A stretch of DNA of 64,000 nucleotides, taken from Sipunculus nudus (taxonomy: Eukaryota; Annelida; Sipuncula; Golfingiida; Sipunculidae). Every line of letters begins with the position of its first letter. Positions within the stretch are counted from its first letter, which is position 1. The notes below the pieces were generated by a model. That model searched no databases. It was not told where the DNA came from and saw only the letters and a program-made list of their open reading frames with translations. Below are positions 24,675 through 32,323 of the stretch, piece by piece. The position numbers and the translations under genes were made by a program. The stretch is taken from NCBI GenBank assembly GCA_026874595.1, contig CM049309.1, forward strand, positions 2,020,076 to 2,084,075, given 5' to 3'.

Positions 24675-27387
24675 CATACATACATACATACATACATACC
24701 TTAATACCGATTAACCCCTAACCAAGTATATTAGCGCACCCCTGTTATTGAATTTCTGGATCTGCCACTGGTTGCTTTTGTTGATGTTGCAACAATGTTT
24801 GCATTGACTTGATAAAATTTGCACTGGTCTTATATTATAAAGACAGTGGACTTGGGGTTTCCTACCTTGAGGCCGCTTTTCGATGATTGCGTTTCCGGGT
24901 GCGGAAAATTCGCCAATGGCGCAGTTTATTATCCTCGAGGGTATGACCCGCGCGTGGAAACCCAATCGTGGAAAAAGGACCTAAGATTAAGCAGAATGTC
25001 TGAAGACATAATAACCTGATGACAGGTTGGTAGCAGTGAAGGATCGCTGACAGAATTATTCTGTATCAGGTGTTGTTTTGATGATTATGCAGGACCGTAT
25101 CATAATTGAAAATTTGATCATTATTAATAATAATTCAGATAGTCACACGACACATACACATTCACATGTTTTTGAACTAAATTGGAACAGAATTTAATAT
25201 ATTGAATCAGATATGTTATTCATATACAAATACTGACTTAATAACAGAGTCATATATACAAATACAAATGCCCCAGTTCACTGTATTAAAACATAAAGCC
25301 AAATACCTTTTTGACCCAACCCTGGTTACAGGCCAGGGGACGGGGGTGACAAGAGACAGAGGCCTCTTATTTTTTAGGCTGATCCATTACCAGTTAATGT
25401 CGAGTTTGTTATGCTATCATTAAATCCTTAAACCATATCAGATGATCACAATTTAATAGAAGAATATAATCTGGTGTATTAGGCATAATAGTGTTTTATG
25501 CCCCGGCCACTTTATAGTTTTACCCATGTCCGTCCTTCCGTCATTCCGTCATTCCGAAATCAAACAGTTGTACGGACTTTTTTTTCGCAATGCCTGCAGA
25601 TATTGGCCTGATTTTTGGTGTATGGGCAGATAATGACCAGTTACAGATCGAGTTCGCGTTTCGTCCTGGTTGAACTACTTTTGATTGTTTTACGGCTCCT
25701 AAACATAGAAAATTTCATGAAAAATATAAATTTTCATGACAAATGTACATGTACAGCCGTTTTTAGCCCTCAGCTCATAGGCTGATGGGCTATTTTCGTT
25801 ACCCAAGCTGTCCGTCTATCCGTCCGTCCATCTGTCTGTCCGGTGTCGGTCCGTTTGTGAGCGGGATATCTATAAAAGGATTCACTATTGGAATTTTATT
25901 TCATCATTGAAGATGTATATCGATAAAATCGAGATTAAGTTCGAAGATAGGTGACCTTGACCCATTTTTCTACATTTTAGAGCTGATTATAGAAAAACAC
26001 TCAGAAGCTTATATCTCAGGAACCATTGTGTGGATTTTCACAAAACTTACTATGATCATTGGGACTGATGGTCTGTACGTGCTGCACAATTTTGGTGGCG
26101 CCTCCTGCAATTTCTGATTTTTTTATGAAATTTTATCAGATTTTTCAATTTTGGCCTTTTGTGCAGGATATCTCCAAAGGTATTCAACACAGGAATGTCA
26201 TTACTTCAGTGCTATTGCATTATATTGACAAAATCTTGGTCAAGTTCAAAGATGGGTGGTCTTGACCTACTTTTCAAGGTCACAGAGCTTGGTATAGAAA
26301 AAAACTTAGGAGCTTATTTCTCAGAAAGCATTTGGTGAATTGTTATGAAACATGGTACATACCTCTCCAATTTAAATTTATAACTGATTATCAGCTTTTG
26401 CTAATAATCTAGTTTCGCAGTTATGCTTACAGATACTGGCCTAATGTTTGGTCTGTGGGCGCATAATGACCACTTACAGATCGAGTTCGCGTTTCGTCCC
26501 AGTTAACCTATTTTTGACCATATGACAGATCCTGAACATTGAAAATTTCATAAAAGACAGAATTTTTATGAAAAATGCACATGTATGGACCTTTTTCACA
26601 ATGCCTGCAGATACTGGCCTGATGTTTGGTGTGTTGCTTGATAATGACCCGTTACAGATCGAGTTTGCATTTTGCCCTTGTTGACCTACTTTTGACCATA
26701 CAACACTTCCTGAACTTAAAAAATTTTACAAAATTTAACAAATGTTTCTAATTTGCCCCAGGCGGGGGGCATTCGTGTCGTTCCGACACATCTAGTTTTT
26801 CAGTCTGTGACGAGAACAAAGCTTAAATTTTGAGAAAATGCATAAAAACAAATGCACAAGAAAGGGTAAATTGCTTATAGAATATATCCTGAATCCTTTG
26901 GTACATGAGAGGATTCAAAGAAATGACCAGGTTTATAGCCCCCCCCCCCCCCCCCCCCGCCTTTTTTTAAAGTTTTTGAAATGTTTATATAGAGTATATG
27001 TCAGGAACATTAAACGATAAACCTATCCCTTCCCAAAGTCCAGGATCCGCAAAAGAAACGGCTTTAATATTGAAACTTCGGAAGGATACAAGGCTTAAAA
27101 ACTATACGTCTTCCATGCAATCATACCATTGTTATCCTAACACGCGATTCTTCGTTCACTGTCCAACCAACACAAGATTTTGATATTTACAGCTCATTTA
27201 CAGAATATTTATACTCAAAATATTTTTTTTTCTTTCAGATTTTCAAGAATGGTCTAACTGGGGTACGTGCAGCGAATCCTGTGGTTTTGGCGCAAAGAAA
27301 CGCATACGTAAATGTCGTCTGCTCAAAGGTCACTGTGATGGTCATGATACGGAACTGATGCCCTGCCGCTTAAAACCTTGCCAATAA
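11973..27387 (+). CDS. Secreted single-TSP1-repeat protein, five exons (whole gene)
   Basis: Joined exons 11973-12015, 17929-17997, 21588-21730, 23114-23336 and 27239-27387 total 627 nt: 208 codons plus TAA, with phases 1/1/0/1 and all GT-AG. The product has a signal-peptide-like start [15 protein letters not shown], then about 140 residues without any cysteine and rich in Asp, Glu, Ser and Gly (disordered linker), then a thrombospondin type 1 repeat at the extreme C terminus: [31 protein letters not shown], giving the WxxW tryptophan ladder and all six cysteines of the fold. TSRs are extracellular adhesion or matrix-binding modules, so a secreted role is expected; the specific ligand is unknown. 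The ATG has A at -3. A variant poly(A) signal ATTAAA lies at 27497-27502. I cannot name an orthologue. Upstream non-coding exons are possible. Confidence 0.75.
12016..13399. other. Start of TSR intron 1, with family F element
   Basis: Near 12337 a head with two small hairpins (CTCGC-CTGT-GCGAG and CCTATT-GTT-AATAGG) is followed by GGTCCGTCTTTCCTTCG, the same head-plus-TCCG layout as the other families here. The body runs to roughly 12790 and is AT-rich. The remainder shows poly-T runs and no exon. Confidence 0.45.
13400..16520 (+). repeat. Family A element (A2), split by a nested transposon
   Basis: The head CAGCTGAATGAAAAGTCATC with TGAGCTATAGCTATCAC and the GTCCGTCTGTCC run starts near 13400. 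The body is interrupted at GTCCGTA|AAGGGG (13697/13698) and resumes at 15774 with TAACAGGGATCATATCGTAA, exactly where family A copies read GTTAACAGGGCACAAATCGT. The tail with TGACCCATGGGTCACTTGTT ends near 16517. It lies in TSR intron 1. Confidence 0.8.
13698..15773. mobile_element. 2.08-kb TIR element rich in CGACAC motifs
   Basis: The ends are inverted copies: AAGGGGTGAACCCACCAA on the left and, reverse-complemented, the same 18 bp on the right, followed by GCCGA[T/C]ACGC and [C/T]CGACAC, with 35 of the first 39 bases equal by eye. TA (or TAA) flanks both ends and the host family A repeat reads on across the gap. Both arms (13720-14040 and 15570-15755) are packed with CGACAC/GTGTCG motifs, so the open frames on both strands there are spurious. 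The interior has a palindrome-like patch of ATACGTATTGCGATAC (about 14150-14210), plain AT-rich DNA and no transposase I can recognise: a non-autonomous DNA transposon. Confidence 0.8.
16521..17198. other. TSR intron 1, no feature
   Basis: AT-rich sequence. The 104-codon open frame on the - strand (16803-17117) has no recognisable family, lies inside the intron of the opposite strand and has no supporting splice context. I see nothing else. Confidence 0.4.
17199..17928 (+). repeat. 30-bp minisatellite ending at the exon 2 acceptor
   Basis: About 24 monomers of 30 bp, core GTCACAGGCCGTTAGTCCTT followed by CGTGATTTAC, are most regular from 17505 to 17760 and degenerate on both sides. Because 30 is a multiple of three, the + frames read as repeated [10 protein letters not shown] decapeptides; this is a by-product. 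The last degenerate monomer reads TTACCTTACAGGCCGTTCC (17902-17920) and is followed after 8 bp by the AG used for exon 2 (17927-17928). Each monomer contains a CACAG that could act as a cryptic acceptor. Confidence 0.88.
17929..17997 (+). CDS. TSR gene exon 2
   Basis: Acceptor GGTAACAG (17921-17928), then codons for (V)[17 protein letters not shown] and SKPQR, ending in AGAG with the donor GTAATT at 17998. Entry and exit are both phase 1. An alternative AG at 17911-17912 would give a stop in the phase demanded by exon 1, which favours 17928. Acidic, soluble, no cysteine. Confidence 0.65.
17998..18879. other. First part of TSR intron 2, no feature
   Basis: AT-rich sequence with short TAGTAGTAG patches near 18140-18175. 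I see no exon and no clear repeat. Confidence 0.4.
18880..19006 (+). repeat. TTAGGAAGCAAAAA array, left arm
   Basis: Four copies of TTTAGGAAGC or ATTAGGAAGC are separated by A-runs, with TATCTCGCAAAAAAAATTAG between the first two. It begins after TCTCGACATAAAATTTC. The same motifs occur in inverted orientation at 20236-20400. Confidence 0.7.
19007..20235. other. Intron segment between the inverted arrays
   Basis: AT-rich DNA with C18 near 19257 and C16 near 19646. A CTTCGAATCCGCCG box-B-like motif near 19909 is isolated. The right end carries GAAATTTTATCTCGAGATCTCGAGA just before an (AT)n run, partly the inverse of the motif that opens the left array. I see no gene. Confidence 0.45.
20236..20400 (-). 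repeat. TTAGGAAGCAAAAA array, right arm (inverted)
   Basis: TTTTTGCTTCCTA, TTGCTTTCTAAATTT, CTTGCTTCCTAAATTT, TTTGCGAGATTTTTT, TTTGCTTCATAATTT and GTGCTTCCTAATTTT follow one another. Read on the minus strand they repeat the GGAAGC/GAAGC plus A-run pattern of 18880-19006, including the CTCGCAAAAAAA motif. Confidence 0.7.
20401..21587. other. End of TSR intron 2, microsatellite-rich
   Basis: Holds (AT)n tracts at 20577-20619 (followed by a GT run), 20875-20924 and 20963-21014, and a poly-C/CA stretch at 21041-21070. The open frames over these are simple-repeat translations. The intron ends TTTTTATTATCCCCAG at 21587. Confidence 0.7.
21588..21730 (+). CDS. TSR gene exon 3
   Basis: The acceptor ATTATCCCCAG is good. 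The exon enters in phase 1 (G|GT) with [18 protein letters not shown], passes [14 protein letters not shown] and leaves in phase 0 after THEVYG at donor GTATGAG (21731). A weaker donor at 21722 would also keep the frame and drop three codons. Charged, Ser-rich, no cysteine: part of the linker. Confidence 0.65.
21731..22379. other. First part of TSR intron 3
   Basis: Non-coding. Contains a G18 run near 21976-21993 and short CACACAAACAC patches near 22188. No exon seen. Confidence 0.45.
22380..23036 (+). repeat. Degenerate 45-55-bp minisatellite in TSR intron 3
   Basis: About 13 copies of a unit built from GAGCTATGATAAGG, GTATGCCTGAGAAAGAACCG and CGTCCCTGCTATCCTGT. Monomer length varies and some copies lack the middle block. 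A pair of longer blocks (about 22440-22540 and 22555-22660) repeats nearly unchanged, showing two-monomer duplication. The array ends 77 bp before exon 4. Confidence 0.85.
23114..23336 (+). CDS. TSR gene exon 4: acidic linker
   Basis: The acceptor TTCTTCTATTTAG opens a phase 0 frame, [19 protein letters not shown], then [33 protein letters not shown] and [10 protein letters not shown], leaving in phase 1 at ACAG|GTGGTA. GC content is clearly above the flanks. Low-complexity acidic composition without cysteine suggests a disordered spacer in front of the TSR. Minus-strand open frames over this exon are shadows. Confidence 0.7.
23337..24239. other. First part of TSR intron 4
   Basis: AT-rich, with short GAATGAATGAA runs near 23600-23650. 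At about 24032-24085 the words CTTAAAATCGAAA, CTACTAGTTATGGC and TTTGGGTCAACAGA recur near 28264-28322, an old dispersed fragment. No exon supported. Confidence 0.45.
24240..24770. mobile_element. 0.53-kb TIR element with CAGTGGCGGATC ends
   Basis: The left end CAGTGGCGGATCTAGAG and the reverse-complemented right end CAGTGGCAGATCCAGAA form terminal inverted repeats. GTTGA on the left and GTTGC on the right may be a degraded target duplication. The interior holds C10, a CCCCCTCC tract and (AT)n/(TACA)n at 24619-24699. Non-coding, MITE-like. Confidence 0.6.
24847..25019 (+). CDS. Possible alternative last exon of the TSR gene
   Basis: After AAAGACAG (24839-24846) an open frame in phase 1, the same phase in which exon 4 ends, reads (V)[39 protein letters not shown] and [17 protein letters not shown], then TGA at 25017-25019. 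GC content is raised over the first 120 bases. If spliced from exon 4 it would replace the TSR with a 57-residue tail containing two cysteines. No internal donor in the right phase is seen, so it cannot be a simple cassette exon. A chance open frame cannot be excluded. Confidence 0.25.
25494..26795 (+). repeat. Family C element (C1), interrupted by family D
   Basis: It starts ATGCCCCGGCCACTTTATAG, then a TCCGTCATTCCG microsatellite, then roughly 170-190-bp tandem units with GCAATGCCTGCAGATA, TGGCCTGATTTTTGGTGT, GATCGAGTTCGCGTTTCG and TTGACCTACTTTTGACC. The end is GTGTCG-TTC-CGACAC (a 6-bp stem) followed by ATCTAG and a T run, like a Helitron 3' terminus (hairpin then CTRR). Family D is inserted at 25765-26412. 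A second copy is at 55323-56455 (-). Non-coding, in TSR intron 4. Confidence 0.75.
25765..26412 (+). mobile_element. Family D element, nested in family C
   Basis: The 5' end AGCCCTCAGC-TCATAG-GCTGATGGGCT is an imperfect hairpin, followed by a CCGTCCGTCCATCTGTC run. The body has two diverged tandem units (GATATCTATAAAAGGATTCA and GATATCTCCAAAGGTATTCA). The 3' end GATTATCAGC-TTTT-GCTAATAATC (9 of 10 paired) leads directly into TAG, giving CTAG at 26409-26412. Family C sequence resumes within a T run at both sides (TTTTT and TTTCGCAG), so insertion was between T residues without visible target duplication, as known for Helentron-type Helitrons. Confidence 0.7.
26796..27238. other. End of TSR intron 4
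   Basis: Contains C18 near 26940-26957 and CCAGGATCCGC near 27038, a remnant of the GGATCC-terminus elements. The intron closes with ATATTTTTTTTTCTTTCAG, a strong acceptor. Confidence 0.55.
27239..27387 (+). CDS. TSR gene exon 5: thrombospondin type 1 repeat and stop
   Basis: Entering in phase 1 (G|AT), the exon encodes [18 protein letters not shown], then [31 protein letters not shown] and TAA at 27385-27387. WSNW, CSESCG, the basic layer RIRKC and the closing CRLKPC are the signature of a TSP1 domain with six cysteines (three expected disulfides). The domain is complete at about 49 residues and ends one residue before the stop. Confidence 0.88.
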
Positions 27388-27915
27388 TATACTTTGTTAA
27401 GAATATCTGGAAAGAGAATTAACTTCCCTCCAAGGAATAATTATATTTCTGATTTTTTTCAGGGAAGATGATAATTCCTCCCGGCAAAATATAAAAATTA
27501 AATATTACAATGGAACCATTACTTTCTGGAATACTGCGGATTCAGTAAATATCGTAGGTTTAAAATTTCGTGGTTTTGACCTGAAACACTATTCAATGGG
27601 TTAAACCTTTCGTGGATTAATCGTGGAATAATCCGTCCCTGATTATGCATTTTATCAAGATTTATTTGCGAACACACCTGAAAATAAGCCAAAGATCAGC
27701 GATTGTTCGGTAAAAAATGCCATAAAAGTTTACAACTTTAGGACTCGTTAAATCAGATGTCAGCTTCATGTAGTCTCGTGCGAGAGGTATACACAATGAT
27801 ACACGACTAAAATATAAAAATTAAATGTAACTATGTAACTATTACTTCCTGGAATAATATGAATTCTCATTGTCCATGGGACAAAATTAATTCCAATTCT
27901 GATTGATGAGGCAGG

Positions 27916-27965
<50 letters not shown>

Positions 27966-29390
27966 CACTTAAACATCATTACCTTATTAAAATAGCCAAA
28001 TGCATAATGGATAAAAGATTATGTATTTTGTGATAAATGAATTAGACGACAGTTGTTTGTAAACTACATAATTTGAAAATAAAAGTATATATTTTATGTA
28101 GCACGGGTGCATATTCATTCCTGTTCATGCATGCTGGTAAAGGTTGTAAAATGAACAATTGGGATATGTTCATTTAAGTTTACATCACAAGGTAACATTG
28201 AGATTTGCGTGATCTAAGTTCTAAGTAGACATATATGGTAAAAGCTGCCACGCAAACATTTGTCTTAAAATTGAAAGTAGAAGTGGTAAAACTACTAGTT
28301 ATGGCGTTTGGGTCTACAGACCTCCCGAGAAGAGTGAGATTTCCCATTAGCCCTAGGAATAGTCTATTCTGGTTCTTCCTTGCAGATTCACATTCTTCCC
28401 TCGACATCCGAATTTTAGTCCGATCAGATCTTGTAGCCTGTCGAGATGTGGTGACAATTAATAAACGACCCTTTTTTCATGCTTATTATTTGACCATGCC
28501 AAAATAGTAAATACAAATATCGAAATCACTTAAATTGAATAAATAAATCATTTTGAAAATTTAATGAATATTAATCTACCGCCAATAATTAGTTAGTAAT
28601 GTGAATTTTAATTGGAACATGTAATCTGTTCGTGTCGAAATTAAGTTATATTTAATCATGAAAACAGGTATTCGTACACTATATTTGTGTATGTTCTGTA
28701 TTTATGCATGTATGGTTTTATTGGTAAAATGTATTCCTTAACAGAAAAGTACTCTTCTTCAATTATGTTATTTACTATACATGGGATTGTCTTGTGCATT
28801 GTCAAAATATAATCTTAATTCAAGGATGTCAAAGTTTTTGTTAGAACAACCTTGCCTTTAATTTCCTTGTGAACTTCAGAGTTGGAAAATTATATTTAAT
28901 TGGAAATTCCGTCTGAAATTTGAAATTTTCAAAACCAATGGTTAACATTGAAATGGCTAGTTCATGCAAAGGTTATAGTTGACTTTTCGATATTCAAGTA
29001 ACATTAAATAAATTAACAACATCCCCATGCTCAAGACATATTCATTGCCTATGATCAGTCATTTGATCAGTCACATGACCATATTTCAGTAGTTTAATCA
29101 TTCGATGTCTCTGGATTTAGGTTTCGGACAACTGAACATGTTTTTGAAAGTAAGATATACCGGGTATATGACCCCATGCAGCATAAAACCCCATGCAGTA
29201 TTCGTGTTATCTTAATATACCGGCCCATGAAAAATATGTAATTTCGAACCTAGTATAGTAATCTGTATAATAGGACTGACTATTTTTTAATACACTTTCT
29301 TTCATATTTGAACATCAGTTTAAAAATTTAAATTTTAAGAAAAAAAAAGTTATTAAAAAACCAGTATAAGCAAGCCACTCTAGGCAAATA
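27388..29390. other. Downstream of the TSR gene: 3' UTR and AT-rich DNA
   Basis: A candidate ATTAAA poly(A) signal lies at 27497-27502, about 110 nt past the stop. (AT)n occupies 27917-27963. Around 28264-28322 lies the partner of the dispersed fragment at about 24032. The open frames of 75-90 codons at 28180-28507 on both strands have no recognisable family. Confidence 0.5.
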
Positions 29391-30080
29391 TTGATCCGAG
29401 TGACAATATCTATGTTTAATCATCCACCAGGCCTCTTTCAAATTTAAGATTCTTTTATTCAAACAAAATTTTACATTTCCATCTTAAATTAATAAAGGAG
29501 CATAACAAATGTGCAAACCAGAGTTTGAGGGTTTCCAACCGAAGCTAACTAACTCCTTGAGGTTCTGTGAGACAAACTTATTAATTTTTGAAAATAATAA
29601 TGATTGAAATAATTGAAATATTGATCCGAGTGGCAATATCTATGTTTAATCATCCACCAGGCCTCTTTCAAATTTAAGATTCTTTTATTCAAACAAAATT
29701 TTACATTTCCATCTTAAATTAATAAAGGAGCATAACAAATGTGCAAACCAGAGTTTGAGGGTTTCCAACCGAAGCTAACTAACTCCTTGAGGTTCTGTGA
29801 GACAAACTTATTAATTTTTGAAAATAATAATGATTGAAATAATTGAAATATTGATCCGAGTGGCAATATCTATGTTTAATCATCCACCAGGCCTCTTTCA
29901 AATTTAAGATTCTTTTATTCAAACAAAATTTTACATTTCCATCTTAAATTAATAAAGGAGCATAACAAATGTGCAAACCAGAGTTTGAGGGTTTCCAACC
30001 GAAACTAACTTACTCCTTGAAGTTCTGTGAGACAAACTTATTAATTTTTGAAAATAATAATGATTAAAATAATTGAATGT
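29391..30080 (+). repeat. 230-bp tandem triplication
   Basis: TTGATCCGAG starts at 29391, 29621 and 29851, giving an exact 230-bp period. Copies 1 and 2 differ at very few positions (for example GTGACAAT against GTGGCAAT); copy 3 has a handful of changes near its end (GAAACTAACTTACTCC, GAAGTTCTG). High identity means a recent expansion. No coding content. Confidence 0.93.
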
Positions 30081-30518
30081 TCAGTGGTAAACACATTAAC
30101 ATAAATACATGAACTGGGAAGCAGAAAGTTTTTTTATAAATATATATATTTTTGTATTTGTAACCAAGTACCTACAGGATACAAAATTGTATACTGGAAA
30201 TATGAGTTTTCGTAATATCGACAAGTCATGAAAATTCTAAAACTAAATGAACCTTGACATATTTATATGGTACTCGCATGTAAAACATGGATTGATCGAT
30301 CTTTATTTCCCTCTTATGTTACAAGGAGCAATCATATACAATGCAAGGAATATAACAAACAAGAAAACTACAGGAGTAGAACATAAAAAAATGAACGATA
30401 AATGTAACGGTTATACATAGGGAAACCTAATGTGTCAATCATGACCCTATATCAGTGTTTAACCCACAATTAGTAACCAATGTCTTTCATATTATACACC
30501 AATCATGACTTAATCCAG

Positions 30519-30876
30519 TCACATGTATTTATACAGTTTCAGTTCTAAGATCCAAGCATTTTTCAGTAATTTGACAATATGCTGTGCGAAGTCTGCTACA
30601 ACACATATAAAACCATCATATACCTCCTGTTCCTTAATGGGAACGGTAAGTTCCCATTCTGCTCCCAATAGAATGTTTATTATCTCATCATCAGACTTAT
30701 TAAATGACGTTCCACTGTATATGGTGCCTAAGCAACTGTTAAATAATCCCAAAACTTATCACATAATTCAATTAAGATTGTACAGTGTAAAAATAAATGC
30801 TTGACCAAGTCATTATTGGTATGTTTACACAAATCACACAAAAACTCCTTAAAAATTAAAATATTAAACTGTCATA
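30519..30876 (-). pseudogene. Degraded LINE reverse-transcriptase C-terminus
   Basis: On the minus strand, from about 30873 down, the frame reads QFNILIFKEFLCDLCKHTNN, DLVKHLFLHCTILIEL and CDKFWDYLTVA before a stop. CDLC, HLFLHC and FWD form the zinc-finger-like segment found at the C terminus of many non-LTR retrotransposon reverse transcriptases. A frame change near 30735-30755 continues as NSCLGTIYSGTSFNKSDDE and ends at 30519. An upstream in-frame TGA (before QFN) and the frameshift show that it is dead. The rest of the element is not visible to the right, so this is a 5'-truncated copy. Confidence 0.62.
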
Positions 30877-31215
30877 AGAGAAGTAACCCATATTTGTACG
30901 ATTTAATATCTCAGAAATGTAAAAAATTTTAATTAAAAAAACGTCTACGTGTATTTTTCTAAATGTTAATGAATATTAAAATGGAAAAGAAAATATTTTA
31001 CAAATTCTGCTTAAAAAAAAGTTTATATAATTGCATTCGTAGATTTTGCAGTTCAGTATATTATATATGAGAGATTTTCAGAACATCATATTATTCCTTT
31101 CACTGTAACAATGTTTTTTCTTATAATATAGATTTATGACCCGATTTCTCTTCCAACAAAAATTATACGACTTCTGAATATATATATATAAATATATATA
31201 TATAGATATATATAT

Positions 31216-31258
<43 letters not shown>

Positions 31259-31572
31259 CATTTAGTTATATACATATGAGATTCAAACTCTTTGAGGTGA
31301 TGCTTATTGCTCATTAACTAGGATTATATCAAAATATTAGAACATATTCCCTTTTCGTTGGAACTCTTGGAATGCATGCATCAACAAGCTAAATAGCTTA
31401 ACTGTTAAAGAAAATTTAAACATCGTTGGAATGATTAATACTGATAAACAATCTGCGAAGCATACTACGTCATTGGGAACAAATGATATCATGTTACATT
31501 TCACAAAACCGCGACATTAACCATCTAGACAGATTATAGTTTATATATTTAAGCAATAACATAGTTTTGATT

Positions 31573-31639
<67 letters not shown>

Positions 31640-32048
31640 CATTATTATTATTATTACCTCGATGTAGTCTGGTCCTTATATTGAAAATTATTCTTATTCT
31701 AATTATAATTGGTTGAAAGGAAGTTATTATAAATTATAACATTGGGGTAATTAGAAAAATGAGTTAAGGCTACCAGAGAATAAAAGGGTGCATGGTTTAT
31801 GTTTATATATGGTTCCTCATATATACCTTTAACGTGTGCACTTTGTCTTATGAACAGTCGTATAACGACGATTAGAGACGTAAAGTGTTTATTATGGTAT
31901 ATCGATATCGTTGCGTATGGACATTTCCGATGCTTTTGTAAACGGTACTGAAAACCGATTAAATACATGTGTAATTTTTTATTTATTAATTATTATTCTA
32001 TGATTTTCTGTAAAGGAAATTTTTAGTTTTTTTGCAATGTCTTGTTTG

Positions 32049-32123
<75 letters not shown>

Positions 32124-32283
32124 CCTCCACATAATTTGTTTCAAAATAAATTTATCTCCTTTAAGTTAATCCATTGACAAATATAGTTATATTCATTAAG
32201 ATGTTAAAATTAATTTAATAATAACGGTATTGATTACAATAATTGTAATAATAACACCCTATTATTATGGTTCACTATATACA

Positions 32284-32323
<40 letters not shown>

